64,000 nt of DNA, from the NCBI GenBank assembly GCA_030601755.1, contig JAUWBF010000001.1, forward strand, positions 1-64,000. Direction: 5' to 3'. Source of the DNA: Verrucomicrobiota bacterium (lineage in GTDB: Bacteria > Verrucomicrobiota > Verrucomicrobiia > Opitutales > Opitutaceae). This document shows positions 38,774-48,958 of the stretch, in pieces (position 1 is the first letter of the stretch; each line of letters starts with the position of its first letter). Under the pieces are notes generated by a model. It made no database searches and was not told the DNA's origin. It saw nothing but the letters and a program-made list of their open reading frames with translations. A program made the position numbers and the translations under genes.

Positions 38774-40399
38774 ATGCGCCTTCTGACTTCTTACTTTTTA
38801 CTTCTTACTTGCGCCCTCCTCCTCGCCGGCTGCTCGCCACGCGAAACCAACGTCGAATCCGGCAACCGCACCGGCACCCTCCACCTCGGCATCGGCCACG
38901 AGTTGCCCACGCTCGACCCGCACCTCGCCACCGGCACCAGCGAACAACGCGTGCTCTCGGCGCTGTTCGAGGGCCTCGTCGGCCAGGACCCCGTCGACCT
39001 CCATCCCGTGCCCGGCGTTGCGGCGCATTGGGACGTCTCCGCCGACGGGCTCAACTACACGTTTCACCTCAACCCCGCCGCGCGCTGGTCCAACGGCGAC
39101 CCCGTGACCGCCGGTGACTTCACCGCGTCGATCCGGCGCGTGCTCACGCCCGCCTTCGGCGCGCCCAACGCCGCCCTGCTCCACATCCTGCAGGGCGCGC
39201 AGGCCTACCACCTCGGCCACTCCGACGACTTCGCGCAGGTCGGCGCCAAGGCCGTCGACGACCGCACGCTCACGCTCACCCTCGCCCACCCCGCGCCCTA
39301 CTTCCTCTCACTGCTCAGCCATCCCGCGTGGTATCCCGTGCACCACGCGAGCATCGCGCAACACGGCTCGCCCACCGACCGCACCAACCGCTGGGCCACG
39401 CCCGGCCGCCTGATCGGCAACGGCCCGTTCAACCTCGCCTCGTGGAAACCCGACCAGCGCATCGTCGTCGAAAAAAATCCCGCCTACTGGGACGCCGCCA
39501 CCGTCACGCTCAACGCCATCCACTTCTACCCCATCGACAGCCTCGACGCCGAGGAACGCGCCTTCCGCTCCGGGCAACTCCACCTCACCGAGGCCCTGCC
39601 GCCGGGCCGCATCGACGCCTACCGCCGCGACCAGCCCGGCCTCCTGCGCATCGATCCCTACCTCGGCACCTACTTCCTGCGCGTCAACACCACCCGGCCC
39701 TTCCTCAACCAGCGCGAGGTCCGCCTCGCCCTCTCGCAGGCCATCGACCGCGAGGCCATCGTCGGCTCCATCCTGCGCGGCGGCCAGTTGCCGGCCGACA
39801 GCTTTACCCCGTCCGGCACCTCCGGCTACCTGCCGCCCTCCGGCCCGACTTTCGCCCCCGAGGTCGCGCGCAAACACCTCGCCGCCGCCGGTTATCCGGA
39901 AGGCCAGGGCGCGCCGCAGGTCGAGTTGCTCTACAACACCTCCGAGACCCACCGCCAGATCGCCGAGGCCATCCAGGCCATGTGGTCCAAGCACCTCGGC
40001 CTGCAGGTCCGCCTGACCAACCAGGAACTCGCGGCCACGTTGCAGGCGCGCGCCACCGGCGACTACGAGCTTCTGCGCTCGGTGTGGATCGGCGACTATG
40101 CCGACCCGGCCACGTTCCTCGAACTCTTCGCCCAGGGCAGCACCAACAACTTCACCGGCTGGCAAAACGCCGACTACGACCGCCTCGTCTTCCGCGCCGC
40201 CCGCACCACCAATCCCGCCGAGCGCCTTGCGCTCTTCCGCGAGGCGGAGACCCTTTTGCTCGGCGACGCGCCGGTCATCCCCATCTACCACTACACGCAC
40301 GTCTTCCTGAAACACCCCTCCGTAAAAGGCTGGCACCCCACCCTGCTCGACCACCACCCCTACAAACACGTCCGCCTCGAGCCCACCGGCAATTTGTAA
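38774..40399 (+). CDS. Peptide ABC transporter substrate-binding lipoprotein (OppA/DppA-like), copy 1
   Basis: A 541-aa SBP_bac_5 protein. The N-terminus has a lipobox LLLAGC (Cys near residue 20). The mature part shows LDPHLATGTSEQRVLSALFEGL, ARWSNGDPVTAGDF, GNGPFNLASWKPDQRIVVEKNPAYW and the C-terminal ADPATFLELFAQGSTNNFTGW, all typical of oligopeptide-binding proteins. It is followed by a paralogue after 40 bp; no permease or ATPase gene is in the window. Confidence 0.92.
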   Translation: MRLLTSYFLLLTCALLLAGCSPRETNVESGNRTGTLHLGIGHELPTLDPHLATGTSEQRVLSALFEGLVGQDPVDLHPVPGVAAHWDVSADGLNYTFHLNPAARWSNGDPVTAGDFTASIRRVLTPAFGAPNAALLHILQGAQAYHLGHSDDFAQVGAKAVDDRTLTLTLAHPAPYFLSLLSHPAWYPVHHASIAQHGSPTDRTNRWATPGRLIGNGPFNLASWKPDQRIVVEKNPAYWDAATVTLNAIHFYPIDSLDAEERAFRSGQLHLTEALPPGRIDAYRRDQPGLLRIDPYLGTYFLRVNTTRPFLNQREVRLALSQAIDREAIVGSILRGGQLPADSFTPSGTSGYLPPSGPTFAPEVARKHLAAAGYPEGQGAPQVELLYNTSETHRQIAEAIQAMWSKHLGLQVRLTNQELAATLQARATGDYELLRSVWIGDYADPATFLELFAQGSTNNFTGWQNADYDRLVFRAARTTNPAERLALFREAETLLLGDAPVIPIYHYTHVFLKHPSVKGWHPTLLDHHPYKHVRLEPTGNL

Positions 40400-40439
40400 C
40401 GTATTAAGTGACAATGTGCGCTTCAGCCTGATCTTAAAC

Positions 40440-42098
40440 ATGATGCATCACGAAAAAATCAGGCGTTGGACGTGGAGACGACTCAGGGTCGGCCTATGGG
40501 CCGGGCTCGGAATCGGAGTCGCGCTGGTATGCGGGTTGTTGTTGAGCGGTTGTGGACGTTCAACAGAGCCGGAGACCACGGAGCGGGTGCTGCGCGTGGG
40601 CAACGGGACCGAGCCGGCCGCGCTGGATCCGCAGATCACCACGGGCGTGACCGAGTTTCGCATCGCCTCCGCGCTGCTCGAGGGCCTCGTCACCGAGTCG
40701 CCCGCCGGCAACGGCGTCGCCCCGGGCGTGGCCGCCACTTGGGAGACCTCGGACGACCGGCTCACGTGGACGTTTCACCTGCGCCCCGACGCGCGCTGGT
40801 CCAACGGCGATCCCGTCGTCGCCGGCGACTTTGTGCGCGCCTACGAACGGATGCTCTCGCCGTCCATCGCGGCGGATTACGCCTACCGGCTCTTCGACGT
40901 GGTCGGCGCCGAGGACTTCAACGCCGGCCGGCTGAAGGATTTTGCTCAGACCGGCTTCTCCGCGCCCGACGACCGCACGCTCGTCGTGCGGCTGCGCCAC
41001 CCAGTGCCGTTCCTGCTCGAGCTGACCAAGCACCACTCGTGGTATCCGCTGCACCTCGACTCGATCCGGCGTCACGGCGACCCGTTCTCGCGCGGCAACA
41101 CCGGCTGGACTCGCCCCGGCGAGTTCGTCGGCAACGGCCCGTTCATGCTCAAGGAGTGGCTGCCCGGTCAGAAGATCACGGTCATTCGCAACACGCGCTA
41201 CTGGGACGCGGACAAGGTGCGGCTCGACGCGATCGAGTTTCACGCCATCGACAACCCCGACGCCGAGGAGGCGGCCTTTCGCACCGGCCGGCTCGACGTC
41301 ACCTACTCGCTGCCGCTCGCCCGCACCGACGCCTACCTGCGCGACCATCAGGACAAGCTGCGCGTCGATCCCTACTACGGCGTGTATTTCTACCGGCTCA
41401 ACCTCGCCAAGCCGCCGCTCGACGACGTGCGCGTGCGCCGCGCGCTGGCCCTCGCCGTCGACCGCGAGGCCATTTGCAAGCACCTGCTGCGCGCCGGCCA
41501 GGAGCCCGCGCTGCACTTCACGCCCGACTCGCCCGGCTACCAGGCGCGCGCGCGGCTGGAGGGCGACCTCGATGAGGCCCGCCGCCTGCTCGCGGAGGCC
41601 GGTTACCCGGGCGGCAAGGGGTTTCCACGGATCGAGCTGCTCTACAACACGCTCGATTCGCACAAGCAGATCGCCGAGGCCGTGCAGCAGATGTGGAAAA
41701 GCGAGCTCGGCGTCGACCTCGTGCTGCGCAACGAGGAGTGGAAGGTCTACCTCGAGACCGTGAACCGCGGCGACTACCAGATCGCCCGCGCGGGCTGGAT
41801 CGGCGACTTCCCCGATCCGCACGCGTTCCTCGACCTGTGGGTGACCGGCGGCGGCAACAACCGCACCGGGTATTCAAGCACCGAATACGACGAACTGCTG
41901 GGCTCCGCGTTGTCGCGGCCCGGCGAGGCCGAGCGCATGGCCGTCTACCAGGAGCTCGACGCGCTGCTGGTGCGCGACCTGCCGGTGATCCCGCTGTATT
42001 TCTACAAGCGGGTCTACGCCCTCAGTCCCCGCGTGGACGGCTGGGCGCCGGACGTGCTCGACAACCGCGCGTGGAAACACATCGGCTTCGCCGAGTGA
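40440..42098 (+). CDS. Peptide ABC transporter substrate-binding lipoprotein, copy 2
   Basis: A 552-aa paralogue of the preceding protein. It has a longer, very basic N-terminal region (RRWTWRRLRVGLW) before the hydrophobic segment and lipobox LLLSGC. The mature part repeats LDPQITTGVTEFRIASALLEGL, ARWSNGDPVVAGDF, GNGPFMLKEWLPGQKI and FPDPHAFLDLWVTGGGNNRTGY. ATG 40440 (or 40443) is preferred; a GTG lies 24 bp upstream. The two genes probably arose by duplication and may bind different peptides. Confidence 0.9.
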   Translation: MMHHEKIRRWTWRRLRVGLWAGLGIGVALVCGLLLSGCGRSTEPETTERVLRVGNGTEPAALDPQITTGVTEFRIASALLEGLVTESPAGNGVAPGVAATWETSDDRLTWTFHLRPDARWSNGDPVVAGDFVRAYERMLSPSIAADYAYRLFDVVGAEDFNAGRLKDFAQTGFSAPDDRTLVVRLRHPVPFLLELTKHHSWYPLHLDSIRRHGDPFSRGNTGWTRPGEFVGNGPFMLKEWLPGQKITVIRNTRYWDADKVRLDAIEFHAIDNPDAEEAAFRTGRLDVTYSLPLARTDAYLRDHQDKLRVDPYYGVYFYRLNLAKPPLDDVRVRRALALAVDREAICKHLLRAGQEPALHFTPDSPGYQARARLEGDLDEARRLLAEAGYPGGKGFPRIELLYNTLDSHKQIAEAVQQMWKSELGVDLVLRNEEWKVYLETVNRGDYQIARAGWIGDFPDPHAFLDLWVTGGGNNRTGYSSTEYDELLGSALSRPGEAERMAVYQELDALLVRDLPVIPLYFYKRVYALSPRVDGWAPDVLDNRAWKHIGFAE

Positions 42099-42124
42099 GC
42101 GTCGGTCGCCAGGAGCGGGCGGCG

Positions 42125-42721
42125 TCAGGCGCCGACGAGGGCGCCGATCCGGCCGAGGATCTCGGCGCGCCCCTTGCCGGCGGTGGCCGAGCTGATGAAG
42201 ACGTGGTCGGGCGCGGCCACGTCGTGGGCGACGAGGGCGCGCTTGAACTCGGCGACCTTGGCGGAGGTCTGCGAGGCGCTTTGTTTGTCGGCCTTGGTGA
42301 AGATGAGGTCGAAGCCGACGCCGGTCATGGCGAGCCAGTGCACGAAATCGAGGTCTATGGTCTGCGGGGGCAGGCGCGAGTCGATCAGCACGAAGACGCG
42401 GGTGAGGTTTTCGCGCTGCTCGAGGTAGTCGGCCACGGCTTGGTTGAACTCGTGGCGCGAGCCTTGGTTGACCTTGGCGTAGCCGTAGCCGGGCAAGTCG
42501 ACGAGGGTCCAGCGGTTGTTGATCGTGAAAAAATTGAGCAGGCGGGTCTTGCCGGGCGTGCCCGAGACCTTGGCGAGTTTGCCGTGGCCGGTGAGGCAGT
42601 TGATGAGCGAGGACTTGCCGACGTTGGAGCGGCCGATGAAGGCGAACTCGGGCCGGTCGGAGCGCGGGCAGGCGCGGATGTCCGGGGCGCTGAGCTGGAA
42701 AACGGCGGAAAGAATCTTCAT
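42125..42721 (-). CDS. engB: Ribosome biogenesis GTPase EngB/YsxC
   Basis: A 198-aa GTPase needed for large-subunit assembly. Motifs are G1 GRSNVGKSS (30-38), the switch region SGTPGKTRLLNFF, G3 DLPGYGYAKV, TKADK (G4) and ISSATAGKG (G5). ATG 42721 (MKILSAVFQLSAPDIRACP) gives the usual short N-terminus; further upstream the frame is not protein-like. Divergent from the AAE transporter gene with 173 bp between starts. Confidence 0.94.
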   Translation of the reverse strand: MKILSAVFQLSAPDIRACPRSDRPEFAFIGRSNVGKSSLINCLTGHGKLAKVSGTPGKTRLLNFFTINNRWTLVDLPGYGYAKVNQGSRHEFNQAVADYLEQRENLTRVFVLIDSRLPPQTIDLDFVHWLAMTGVGFDLIFTKADKQSASQTSAKVAEFKRALVAHDVAAPDHVFISSATAGKGRAEILGRIGALVGA

Positions 42722-42894
42722 GTCGCCTAGGTTGATGCAGCCGGGCGCCGGCGCGTGCAAGCCGCGGGTGACAGACGCGCCGGGTGGCAGGAGACCGGGT
42801 TGCGCATATATTGGCATAAGACATTCGTATTTCCGCGAAGCACAGTCCGCGGCTTGCGACCGGGGGCCGTCTGGCCTCTGCTCGGATTGTTCCC

Positions 42895-44508
42895 ATGAAC
42901 GCATTTTTCGACACCCTGCTCGGCAATCCGCTCATCGCCCTGTTCGCCGTGATCGGCGTGGGCCTGTTGCTGGGCAACATCTCCTTTCGCGGCATCAACC
43001 TGGGCAGCTCGGGCGTGCTCTTCGCGGCGCTGGCGCTGGGCCACTTCGGCTACGCGTTGCCGGCGGGCGTCGGCACGATCGGCCTGGTGCTGTTCGTGTA
43101 TTGCGTGGGCATCGGCGCGGGCGGGCGATTTTTTTCGGTCATCGCCCGCGAGGGGTCCAATCTCGCCAAGCTCGCGCTGATCATCGTGGCCAGCGGCGCG
43201 GCCATCGCCTGGACGGCGGGCACATTGCTTGATCTGCCGGTGGGGCTGGTCGCGGGCATCTTCGCGGGCGCGTTGACGAGCACGCCGGCGCTGGCCGCGG
43301 CCACCGAGGGGCTGCGGGAAGGCGGCGCGGGCGACGTGATCGTGGGCTACGGCATCGCGTATCCCTTCGGCGTGATCGGCGTGGTTTTGTTCGTGCAACT
43401 CCTGCCCAAGCTCCTGCGCGTCGACATCGACAAGGTCGCCCGCGAGGCCGACGCCAAGATCGACACCGCCGATCGCGTGGAGAACGTGCTGGTCGAGGTG
43501 ACCAACGCCAACCTCGCCGGCAAGCCCATCGCGGAGTCGGGCGTGGCCACCTTCAACGGGGTCGCGGTCTCGCGCATCTGGCGCGACGGCCGCCTGGAGC
43601 CGCTCAGCTACAACGACGTGTTCGCCGTCGGCCAGTTGCTCATGCTGGTGGGCCGCAGCCGCGAGATCGCCATCGCCGTCGACTACCTCGGGCGGCGCAG
43701 CGAGCAGCGGTTGATCAAGGACGTGGAGAACGAGCGCCGCGCGCTGCTCGTGACCAACAAGACCGTCACCGGCCGCACGCTCCGTGAGTTCGCGCCGCTG
43801 CGCAACCACGGCGTGGTCGTCACCCGCATCACGCGCTTGGGCCTCACGTTCGTGCCCAACGCCGACACGCGCATCGAGACCAACGACCAGCTAACCACGG
43901 TCGGCCGTCCCGAGGACCTCAACCGCTTCGCCGAGGCGGTCGGTCATCGCTCGCAAGGCTTTGACGAGACCGATCTGCTGTCGCTGGCCATCGGCCTGAC
44001 GCTCGGCATCGTCGTCGGCCTGATGCCGTTCGGCCTGCCGGGCACGCCGTCGATCACGCTGGGCATGGCGGGCGGGCCGTTGTTCGTGGCGCTGATCCTC
44101 GGTCACTTTGGCCGCGTGGGCCGCATCGTCGGCCACATCCCGCGCAACACCCGCCTGCTGTTGCAGGAGCTGGGGTTGGTGTTCTTCCTCGCCGACGCGG
44201 GCGTGAAGGGCGGCGGCAACATGATCGAGACGCTGCAAAGCTACGGCGCGCCGCTCTTCCTCGCGGGCATCGCGGTGACCATCGTGCCGATGCTGATCGC
44301 CCTGCCGCTGGCCCGGCGCTGGCTCAAGATGAACATCCTCCAGTCGCTCGGCGGCATCTGCGGCGGCATGACCAGCACGCCGGCGCTCGGGGCGATCACC
44401 GCGCGCACCGACTCGCAGATGCCGGTCGTCAGCTACGCGTCCGCCTACCCGGTGGCGCTGATCATGATGACGGTGTTCGCGAAGCTGCTGATCCAGCTGG
44501 CGGGCTGA
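42895..44508 (+). CDS. AAE-type transporter with two TrkA-C domains (YidE/AspT family)
   Basis: A 537-aa membrane protein. Two sets of about five TM helices flank a central cytosolic region with two RCK_C/TrkA-C domains (VLVEVTNANLAGKPIAE; RRALLVTNKTVTGRTLREF). The membrane halves show GALTSTPALAAATEG and GGMTSTPALGAITA, the repeated motif of the aspartate-alanine exchanger family. Substrate is probably an amino or organic acid, not settled by sequence. Confidence 0.88.
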   Translation: MNAFFDTLLGNPLIALFAVIGVGLLLGNISFRGINLGSSGVLFAALALGHFGYALPAGVGTIGLVLFVYCVGIGAGGRFFSVIAREGSNLAKLALIIVASGAAIAWTAGTLLDLPVGLVAGIFAGALTSTPALAAATEGLREGGAGDVIVGYGIAYPFGVIGVVLFVQLLPKLLRVDIDKVAREADAKIDTADRVENVLVEVTNANLAGKPIAESGVATFNGVAVSRIWRDGRLEPLSYNDVFAVGQLLMLVGRSREIAIAVDYLGRRSEQRLIKDVENERRALLVTNKTVTGRTLREFAPLRNHGVVVTRITRLGLTFVPNADTRIETNDQLTTVGRPEDLNRFAEAVGHRSQGFDETDLLSLAIGLTLGIVVGLMPFGLPGTPSITLGMAGGPLFVALILGHFGRVGRIVGHIPRNTRLLLQELGLVFFLADAGVKGGGNMIETLQSYGAPLFLAGIAVTIVPMLIALPLARRWLKMNILQSLGGICGGMTSTPALGAITARTDSQMPVVSYASAYPVALIMMTVFAKLLIQLAG

Positions 44509-44600
44509 ACCGGCGGCGGAATACACGCGCCGTTGGCTTTTTTTGATCTTTCGGGCTGATATTCCCGCCCGGGCGTGTTCGAGTGCCCGTTGCTTCCGTC

Positions 44601-45053
44601 ATGTCATCCACCGTCCAGTCCCGCAGCCAAGACCTTGTTGAAATCATGTCGTTGATCGACGACCCGATGGAGCGTCTGGCCTATTTCGTGTCCAAGGCCA
44701 AGAAGTCGCCGCCGCTCGAGCCGGCCGTGAAGATCAAGGCCTTCCAGATCGAGGGCTGCATCTCCGAGCTGTGGCTGGTGCCGCGCGTGGAGGACGGGCG
44801 GCTGTTTTTCCGCACCGACGCGGCGGCCTCGATTCCCAAGGGCGTGGCGGCGGTGCTCGGCGAGATCTACAGCGGCGGCACCCCGGCCGAAATCCTCGAG
44901 GTCGGCGACGGCTTCATCCGCGAGGCGGGCATCCCGCAGGTGCTCTCGTCGAACCGTTCCAACGGTCTCGCGCATCTCGTCGGCCGCATCCTCGGCTACG
45001 CGCGCGCGGCCCAGTCCGGCGCGAGCGACGCGGACGGCGTGGCGACCGCTTGA
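44601..45053 (+). CDS. sufE: SufE-like cysteine-desulfurase sulfur acceptor
   Basis: A 150-aa SufE protein that takes sulfur from SufS for Fe-S assembly. It has VEIMSLIDDPMERLAYFVSKAKK at the start, the active cysteine in IEGCISELWLV, a conserved loop FFRTDAAASIPKGVAAVL and the GLAHLVGRILGYA end. A GTG 18 bp upstream is possible; ATG 44601 preferred. No sufS or sufBCD is visible nearby. Confidence 0.9.
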   Translation: MSSTVQSRSQDLVEIMSLIDDPMERLAYFVSKAKKSPPLEPAVKIKAFQIEGCISELWLVPRVEDGRLFFRTDAAASIPKGVAAVLGEIYSGGTPAEILEVGDGFIREAGIPQVLSSNRSNGLAHLVGRILGYARAAQSGASDADGVATA

Positions 45054-45075
45054 CGACTTTGCTAGAGTGCGCGGC

Positions 45076-45726
45076 ATGTCCGCTCCCTTCCCGCCCGCCC
45101 TCGCCCTGACCGGCCTCGTCATCGCCGCGCTGCACGCCGCCGTGCCCACGCACTGGTTGCCCTTTGTGCTCGTCGGACGTGCCCGCGGCTGGACGCGCCG
45201 CCGCATCCTCGGCGCGGTGGTGCTGGCGGGCGGCGGCCACGTGGCGACAACCGCGGCGCTGGGCGTGGCGTTGGCCTACGGCGGCTTTGAGCTGAACCAC
45301 GAGTTCGCGCACGCGATCCACTGGCTTATCGCTGGCGTGCTCGTCGCGCTGGGCGCCTGGCTGGTGTTTCGCCCGTCGTGCCAAGCCTGCGGGCACGTGC
45401 ACGCGAGCGAGGAGCATCCGGTGCCGACGGCGGGCCAGAGCGACCGCGCGGCGCTGATCGGCCTGTTCGTCGCGCTGACGCTGTCGCCGTGCGAGTTGTT
45501 TTTGCCCGTCTACCTGACCGCCGTGCCGCACGGCTGGACCGCGGTCGCGATCCTCAGCGCGGTGCTGGCGGTCGGCACGCTCGGCGGCATGTTGCTGCTG
45601 ACCGCGCTGACCTTGGCCGGGGGCAAACGCTGGGCGCGCACCGGCTCGCGTTGGCAATCGCCGCGCATCCTCGGGGGTTGCCTCTGCCTGCTGGGCTTTG
45701 CCACGCTGGCGATTTCGCATCACTGA
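45076..45726 (+). CDS. Polytopic membrane protein, metal-transport-like (NicO/UreH-type)
   Basis: A 216-aa protein with about six TM helices. The first helix [26 protein letters not shown], with His residues and the basic turn, and the later [19 protein letters not shown] with a central Cys/Glu pair, resemble NicO/UreH-like metal permeases. A short His/Cys loop ([14 protein letters not shown]) sits between helices. It ends 16 bp before a His-rich G3E GTPase, so a role in zinc or nickel handling is likely but inferred. GTG 45067 is an alternative start. Confidence 0.7.
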   Translation: MSAPFPPALALTGLVIAALHAAVPTHWLPFVLVGRARGWTRRRILGAVVLAGGGHVATTAALGVALAYGGFELNHEFAHAIHWLIAGVLVALGAWLVFRPSCQACGHVHASEEHPVPTAGQSDRAALIGLFVALTLSPCELFLPVYLTAVPHGWTAVAILSAVLAVGTLGGMLLLTALTLAGGKRWARTGSRWQSPRILGGCLCLLGFATLAISHH

Positions 45727-45742
45727 GCTATTTTCACGAACC

Positions 45743-47185
45743 ATGTCCACCGACACCGCCCCCATTCCCGTCACCGTGCTCACCGGCTTCCTCGGCGCCG
45801 GCAAGACCACCTTGCTCAACCGCATCCTGACCGAACAACACGGCAAAAAACTCGCCGTCATCGAAAACGAGTTTGGCGAGGTCGGCGTGGACAACCAGCT
45901 CGTCATCCAGTCCGACGAGGAGCTGTTCGAGATGAACAACGGCTGCATCTGCTGCTCGGTGCGCGGCGACCTCATCCGCGTGCTTGGCCGCCTCATGAAG
46001 CGCAAGGACCGGCTCGACGGCATCCTCATCGAGACCACCGGTCTGGCCGACCCGGGCCCGGTCGCGCAGACCTTTTTCACCGACGACGAGATGCGCTCCG
46101 CCTACCGCCTCGACGCCATTGTCACGGTCGTCGACACCAAGCACGTCGTGCAGCACATCGACACTTCTCCGGAAGTGAAGAAGCAGATCGCGTTCGCCGA
46201 CGTGCTCATCCTCAACAAGACCGATCTCGTCACCCCCGCCGAGCTCGACGCCCTCGAGGCGCGCATCCGCAAGATGAACGGCGCCGCCAAGCTCCACCGT
46301 GCACAAAACGCCGACGTGCCCCTCGGCGCCGTGCTCGACGTCGGCGGCTTCCAGCTCTCGCGCGCCACCGAGATCGACCCGAAGTTCCTGCAACCCACCT
46401 ACCCCTTCGAGTGGGCCGGCGTCTATCCGCTCAAGGCCGGCGCGCACACCCTCGAGATCGGCCACTGCGACTGCGGTCACGACCACGGGCATGATCATGA
46501 TCACGACCACGAGGGGCACAACCACGCCGAGCACGGCCATCGCCATCACCACCACCACGGCGAGGAGCACACCCTCGACGTCGCGTTGATCCGTGTAAAA
46601 TCCCTCGAAGAGGCCGACCTTGCCGCCACCCGAGACGCCGCCGTGCTCGTCTTCTCCGATTGGGAAAACCGCGTGCGGCCCGGCGAGTCGTTCGCGCCCG
46701 GCGCCACGTTGCAACGTCTCCACCTCGGCGACCACGACCACGCGCATTACCCGTTCGAGGTGGCCGAGGACGGCCTCTACATGGTCTTCGAAGGCTGCGG
46801 CGAGCACCCGTTGCACATCTACCCCGCCGGCTCCGAGGACAACGTCCGTCCGATCTGGCAGGCCGACTACGAGCACACCCACTCGCACGACGATGATGTC
46901 ACCAGCGTGGGCATCACCCTTGAGGGCGACTTCGATGCCAAGAAGCTCAACGCCTGGATCGGCGAGCTCCTCAACAAAAAGGGCAACGACATCTACCGCG
47001 CCAAGGGCGTGCTCAGCGTGAAGGGTTCACCTAACAAGCTCGTTTTCCAAGGCGTGCACATGCTCTTCGACGCCAAGTTCGACCGCCCCTGGGGCGACCA
47101 GCCGCGCAAGAGCACCCTCGTCTTCATCGGCAAGGACCTCGACCGCGCCGCGCTCAACGAAGGCGTGCAAGGCTGCTTGGCCTGA
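45743..47185 (+). CDS. His-rich G3E-family (CobW-like) metallochaperone GTPase
   Basis: A 480-aa P-loop GTPase. Motifs are G1 GFLGAGKTT (15-23), the metal-binding [20 protein letters not shown] and NKTD. A long His/Asp tract ([20 protein letters not shown], around 245-285) follows. Then there is a beta domain inserted before the CobW_C region ([38 protein letters not shown]). Members with this layout are zinc or cobalt chaperones. With the upstream membrane protein it suggests metal acquisition or delivery. A hairpin (47179-47186/47198-47205) covers the stop. Confidence 0.9.
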   Translation: MSTDTAPIPVTVLTGFLGAGKTTLLNRILTEQHGKKLAVIENEFGEVGVDNQLVIQSDEELFEMNNGCICCSVRGDLIRVLGRLMKRKDRLDGILIETTGLADPGPVAQTFFTDDEMRSAYRLDAIVTVVDTKHVVQHIDTSPEVKKQIAFADVLILNKTDLVTPAELDALEARIRKMNGAAKLHRAQNADVPLGAVLDVGGFQLSRATEIDPKFLQPTYPFEWAGVYPLKAGAHTLEIGHCDCGHDHGHDHDHDHEGHNHAEHGHRHHHHHGEEHTLDVALIRVKSLEEADLAATRDAAVLVFSDWENRVRPGESFAPGATLQRLHLGDHDHAHYPFEVAEDGLYMVFEGCGEHPLHIYPAGSEDNVRPIWQADYEHTHSHDDDVTSVGITLEGDFDAKKLNAWIGELLNKKGNDIYRAKGVLSVKGSPNKLVFQGVHMLFDAKFDRPWGDQPRKSTLVFIGKDLDRAALNEGVQGCLA

Positions 47186-47277
47186 CGGACGACCATGGTC
47201 AGGCCGCGGGGCCGCCCACCGCGTTAATCCACCGCTCACCTCAGTCGGTTTTGCCCACCAAGCGTGAGCCATCTGGC

Positions 47278-48936
47278 TTACATCGACGACCGTGCCAATC
47301 GACCTTGGTCGACCTGAGCCCAGCGTCCTGCCAAGATCAATACAGCCGAAAAGGTGCAGAGAATCGCGGGATTTGTGGAGTGGTTGTCCGCCCAACTGTG
47401 AACCAGCGGTAGCGTTAGGCCGCCCAACAAGATCAGGATGTGCAGCCGGCGCAGGCCACCGGCCCTCACGACCAACACTACACCTGCAACCAGCAGACTG
47501 GCGCCAATGGTGAAACCGATGATGCCGAGTTCAGCCAGCAACTGAGCGTAGTCGTTATGCGCATCCAACCAGAAACGCGCCGGCGCACGCGTCGACTTTG
47601 AACCGACCGCCTGCCAGTAAATCTCCGGATAGTCCTGCTGGTAAAAGGGGAATACCCAGCGAAACGAACCGCTGCCCCACCCCGTCCAGAGACGATCACG
47701 AGCCATGGTGAAGGTGGCCTCGGTCGCCACTTTGCGGTCAGTCACACTGGCCCCTTCACCAGCCCGAACCGCCTCGAGGACCTGCTCGAGCCGGTCGACC
47801 GCCTTGTCAAAGCGCAACACATAGCCACCGGCCGCGGCGGCGCCGAACATCAGCGCGGCAAGCATGATGCCGGTGCCGAGATTACGGTGTTCCTTGGGCG
47901 AACGCAGCCAGCCGATCATCAGAACCGGTCCCACGATCGCGAGAAAACCCAGCATCAGAATAGTCGCCGCCCGTGAGTAGGAAATGATCACCACCAATGC
48001 GATGATGAAGGCGCACAGCGCGAACAGCGGTGCGGGGCCACTGCGCAACATGCGCTGAGCGGACCTGCGGTAATACGAGACCCCGAGCGCCAGCGCGCAG
48101 GCCAAGGCGATGTTAAAGAACGCTCCGGCATGGTTTTTATAGATGAAGGACCCGACGAAGAAATGCGCCTTGCCCTTGACCAGCCACAGCACGTCCCGAG
48201 TGCCGGTGGCGCGCTCCAAAAACGCGATCAGACCGATGGCGGCCGCGTTGACCACGATGATTGTCAAAATCTGTAGAACCGCCTGCCGACGCGTGAGCCC
48301 CACCCAAAGCGCGCAGGCTAGCATCCAGGCCTCGCCATAGATGATCAGCATGCGCCAGGCGTTCATCTTCATGAAAGGCGCCTCCACGCCGACGGGCAGC
48401 CAATCGACGTAGCCATCGACGGGAAAGGTCAGAAAGCCGCCGTTCTCAAAAACCCGCGCGCTCCAAAACGGATTCGCACCCTGGATCGCGATATAGGCGA
48501 ACAGCAGCAGCCCTACCCAAAAAATCGGAAAACGAACCAATCGCCGCCACATCACCAGACGAAATTTACCCTCACGGGAATACTCCCCGTTGTAGGTGCG
48601 TGTGACCAGCGACACGACGAAGGCCGCCAGCGCGATGCCAAACGCCACGAATTGAGCCGGAGGGTGCATGCTGCCCAGCGCCCAAGGCATGAAGCAAAGC
48701 TGCAAACCCGCCAGAATCACCAGCGCGCGCTCCAAAGGATGCAACGGGAGGGCCACGGCCGGTTCACCCCGGAAGCGCGCGACCACGCTGCGAGCGGGAG
48801 GTTCGGAGGGCGATGGGGACTGGGGCTGCTGAAATGACACGCCCCGAGAAAACCAATTTGTCCACACGGGGAAAGCCGTAAAGCCGTCCATCCGACAAGG
48901 CTGTGCGCGGACAGCCGCACGACCAAGGGTTGTCAT
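47278..48936 (-). CDS. O-antigen ligase-like membrane protein (Wzy_C)
   Basis: A 552-aa polytopic protein with about 12 TM helices. The large periplasmic loop with DRLWTGWGSGSFRWVFPFYQ, followed by DAHNDYAQLLAELGIIG, is the Wzy_C/O-antigen ligase signature. Such proteins join or polymerise surface glycans. Start is unsure: GTG 48951, ATG 48936 or ATG 48891 all fit. The downstream neighbour on the other strand begins only 22 bp away from 48936. Confidence 0.82.
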   Translation of the reverse strand: MTTLGRAAVRAQPCRMDGFTAFPVWTNWFSRGVSFQQPQSPSPSEPPARSVVARFRGEPAVALPLHPLERALVILAGLQLCFMPWALGSMHPPAQFVAFGIALAAFVVSLVTRTYNGEYSREGKFRLVMWRRLVRFPIFWVGLLLFAYIAIQGANPFWSARVFENGGFLTFPVDGYVDWLPVGVEAPFMKMNAWRMLIIYGEAWMLACALWVGLTRRQAVLQILTIIVVNAAAIGLIAFLERATGTRDVLWLVKGKAHFFVGSFIYKNHAGAFFNIALACALALGVSYYRRSAQRMLRSGPAPLFALCAFIIALVVIISYSRAATILMLGFLAIVGPVLMIGWLRSPKEHRNLGTGIMLAALMFGAAAAGGYVLRFDKAVDRLEQVLEAVRAGEGASVTDRKVATEATFTMARDRLWTGWGSGSFRWVFPFYQQDYPEIYWQAVGSKSTRAPARFWLDAHNDYAQLLAELGIIGFTIGASLLVAGVVLVVRAGGLRRLHILILLGGLTLPLVHSWADNHSTNPAILCTFSAVLILAGRWAQVDQGRLARSSM

Positions 48937-48958
48937 CGCGGCGTCCGTCACTCATCGC

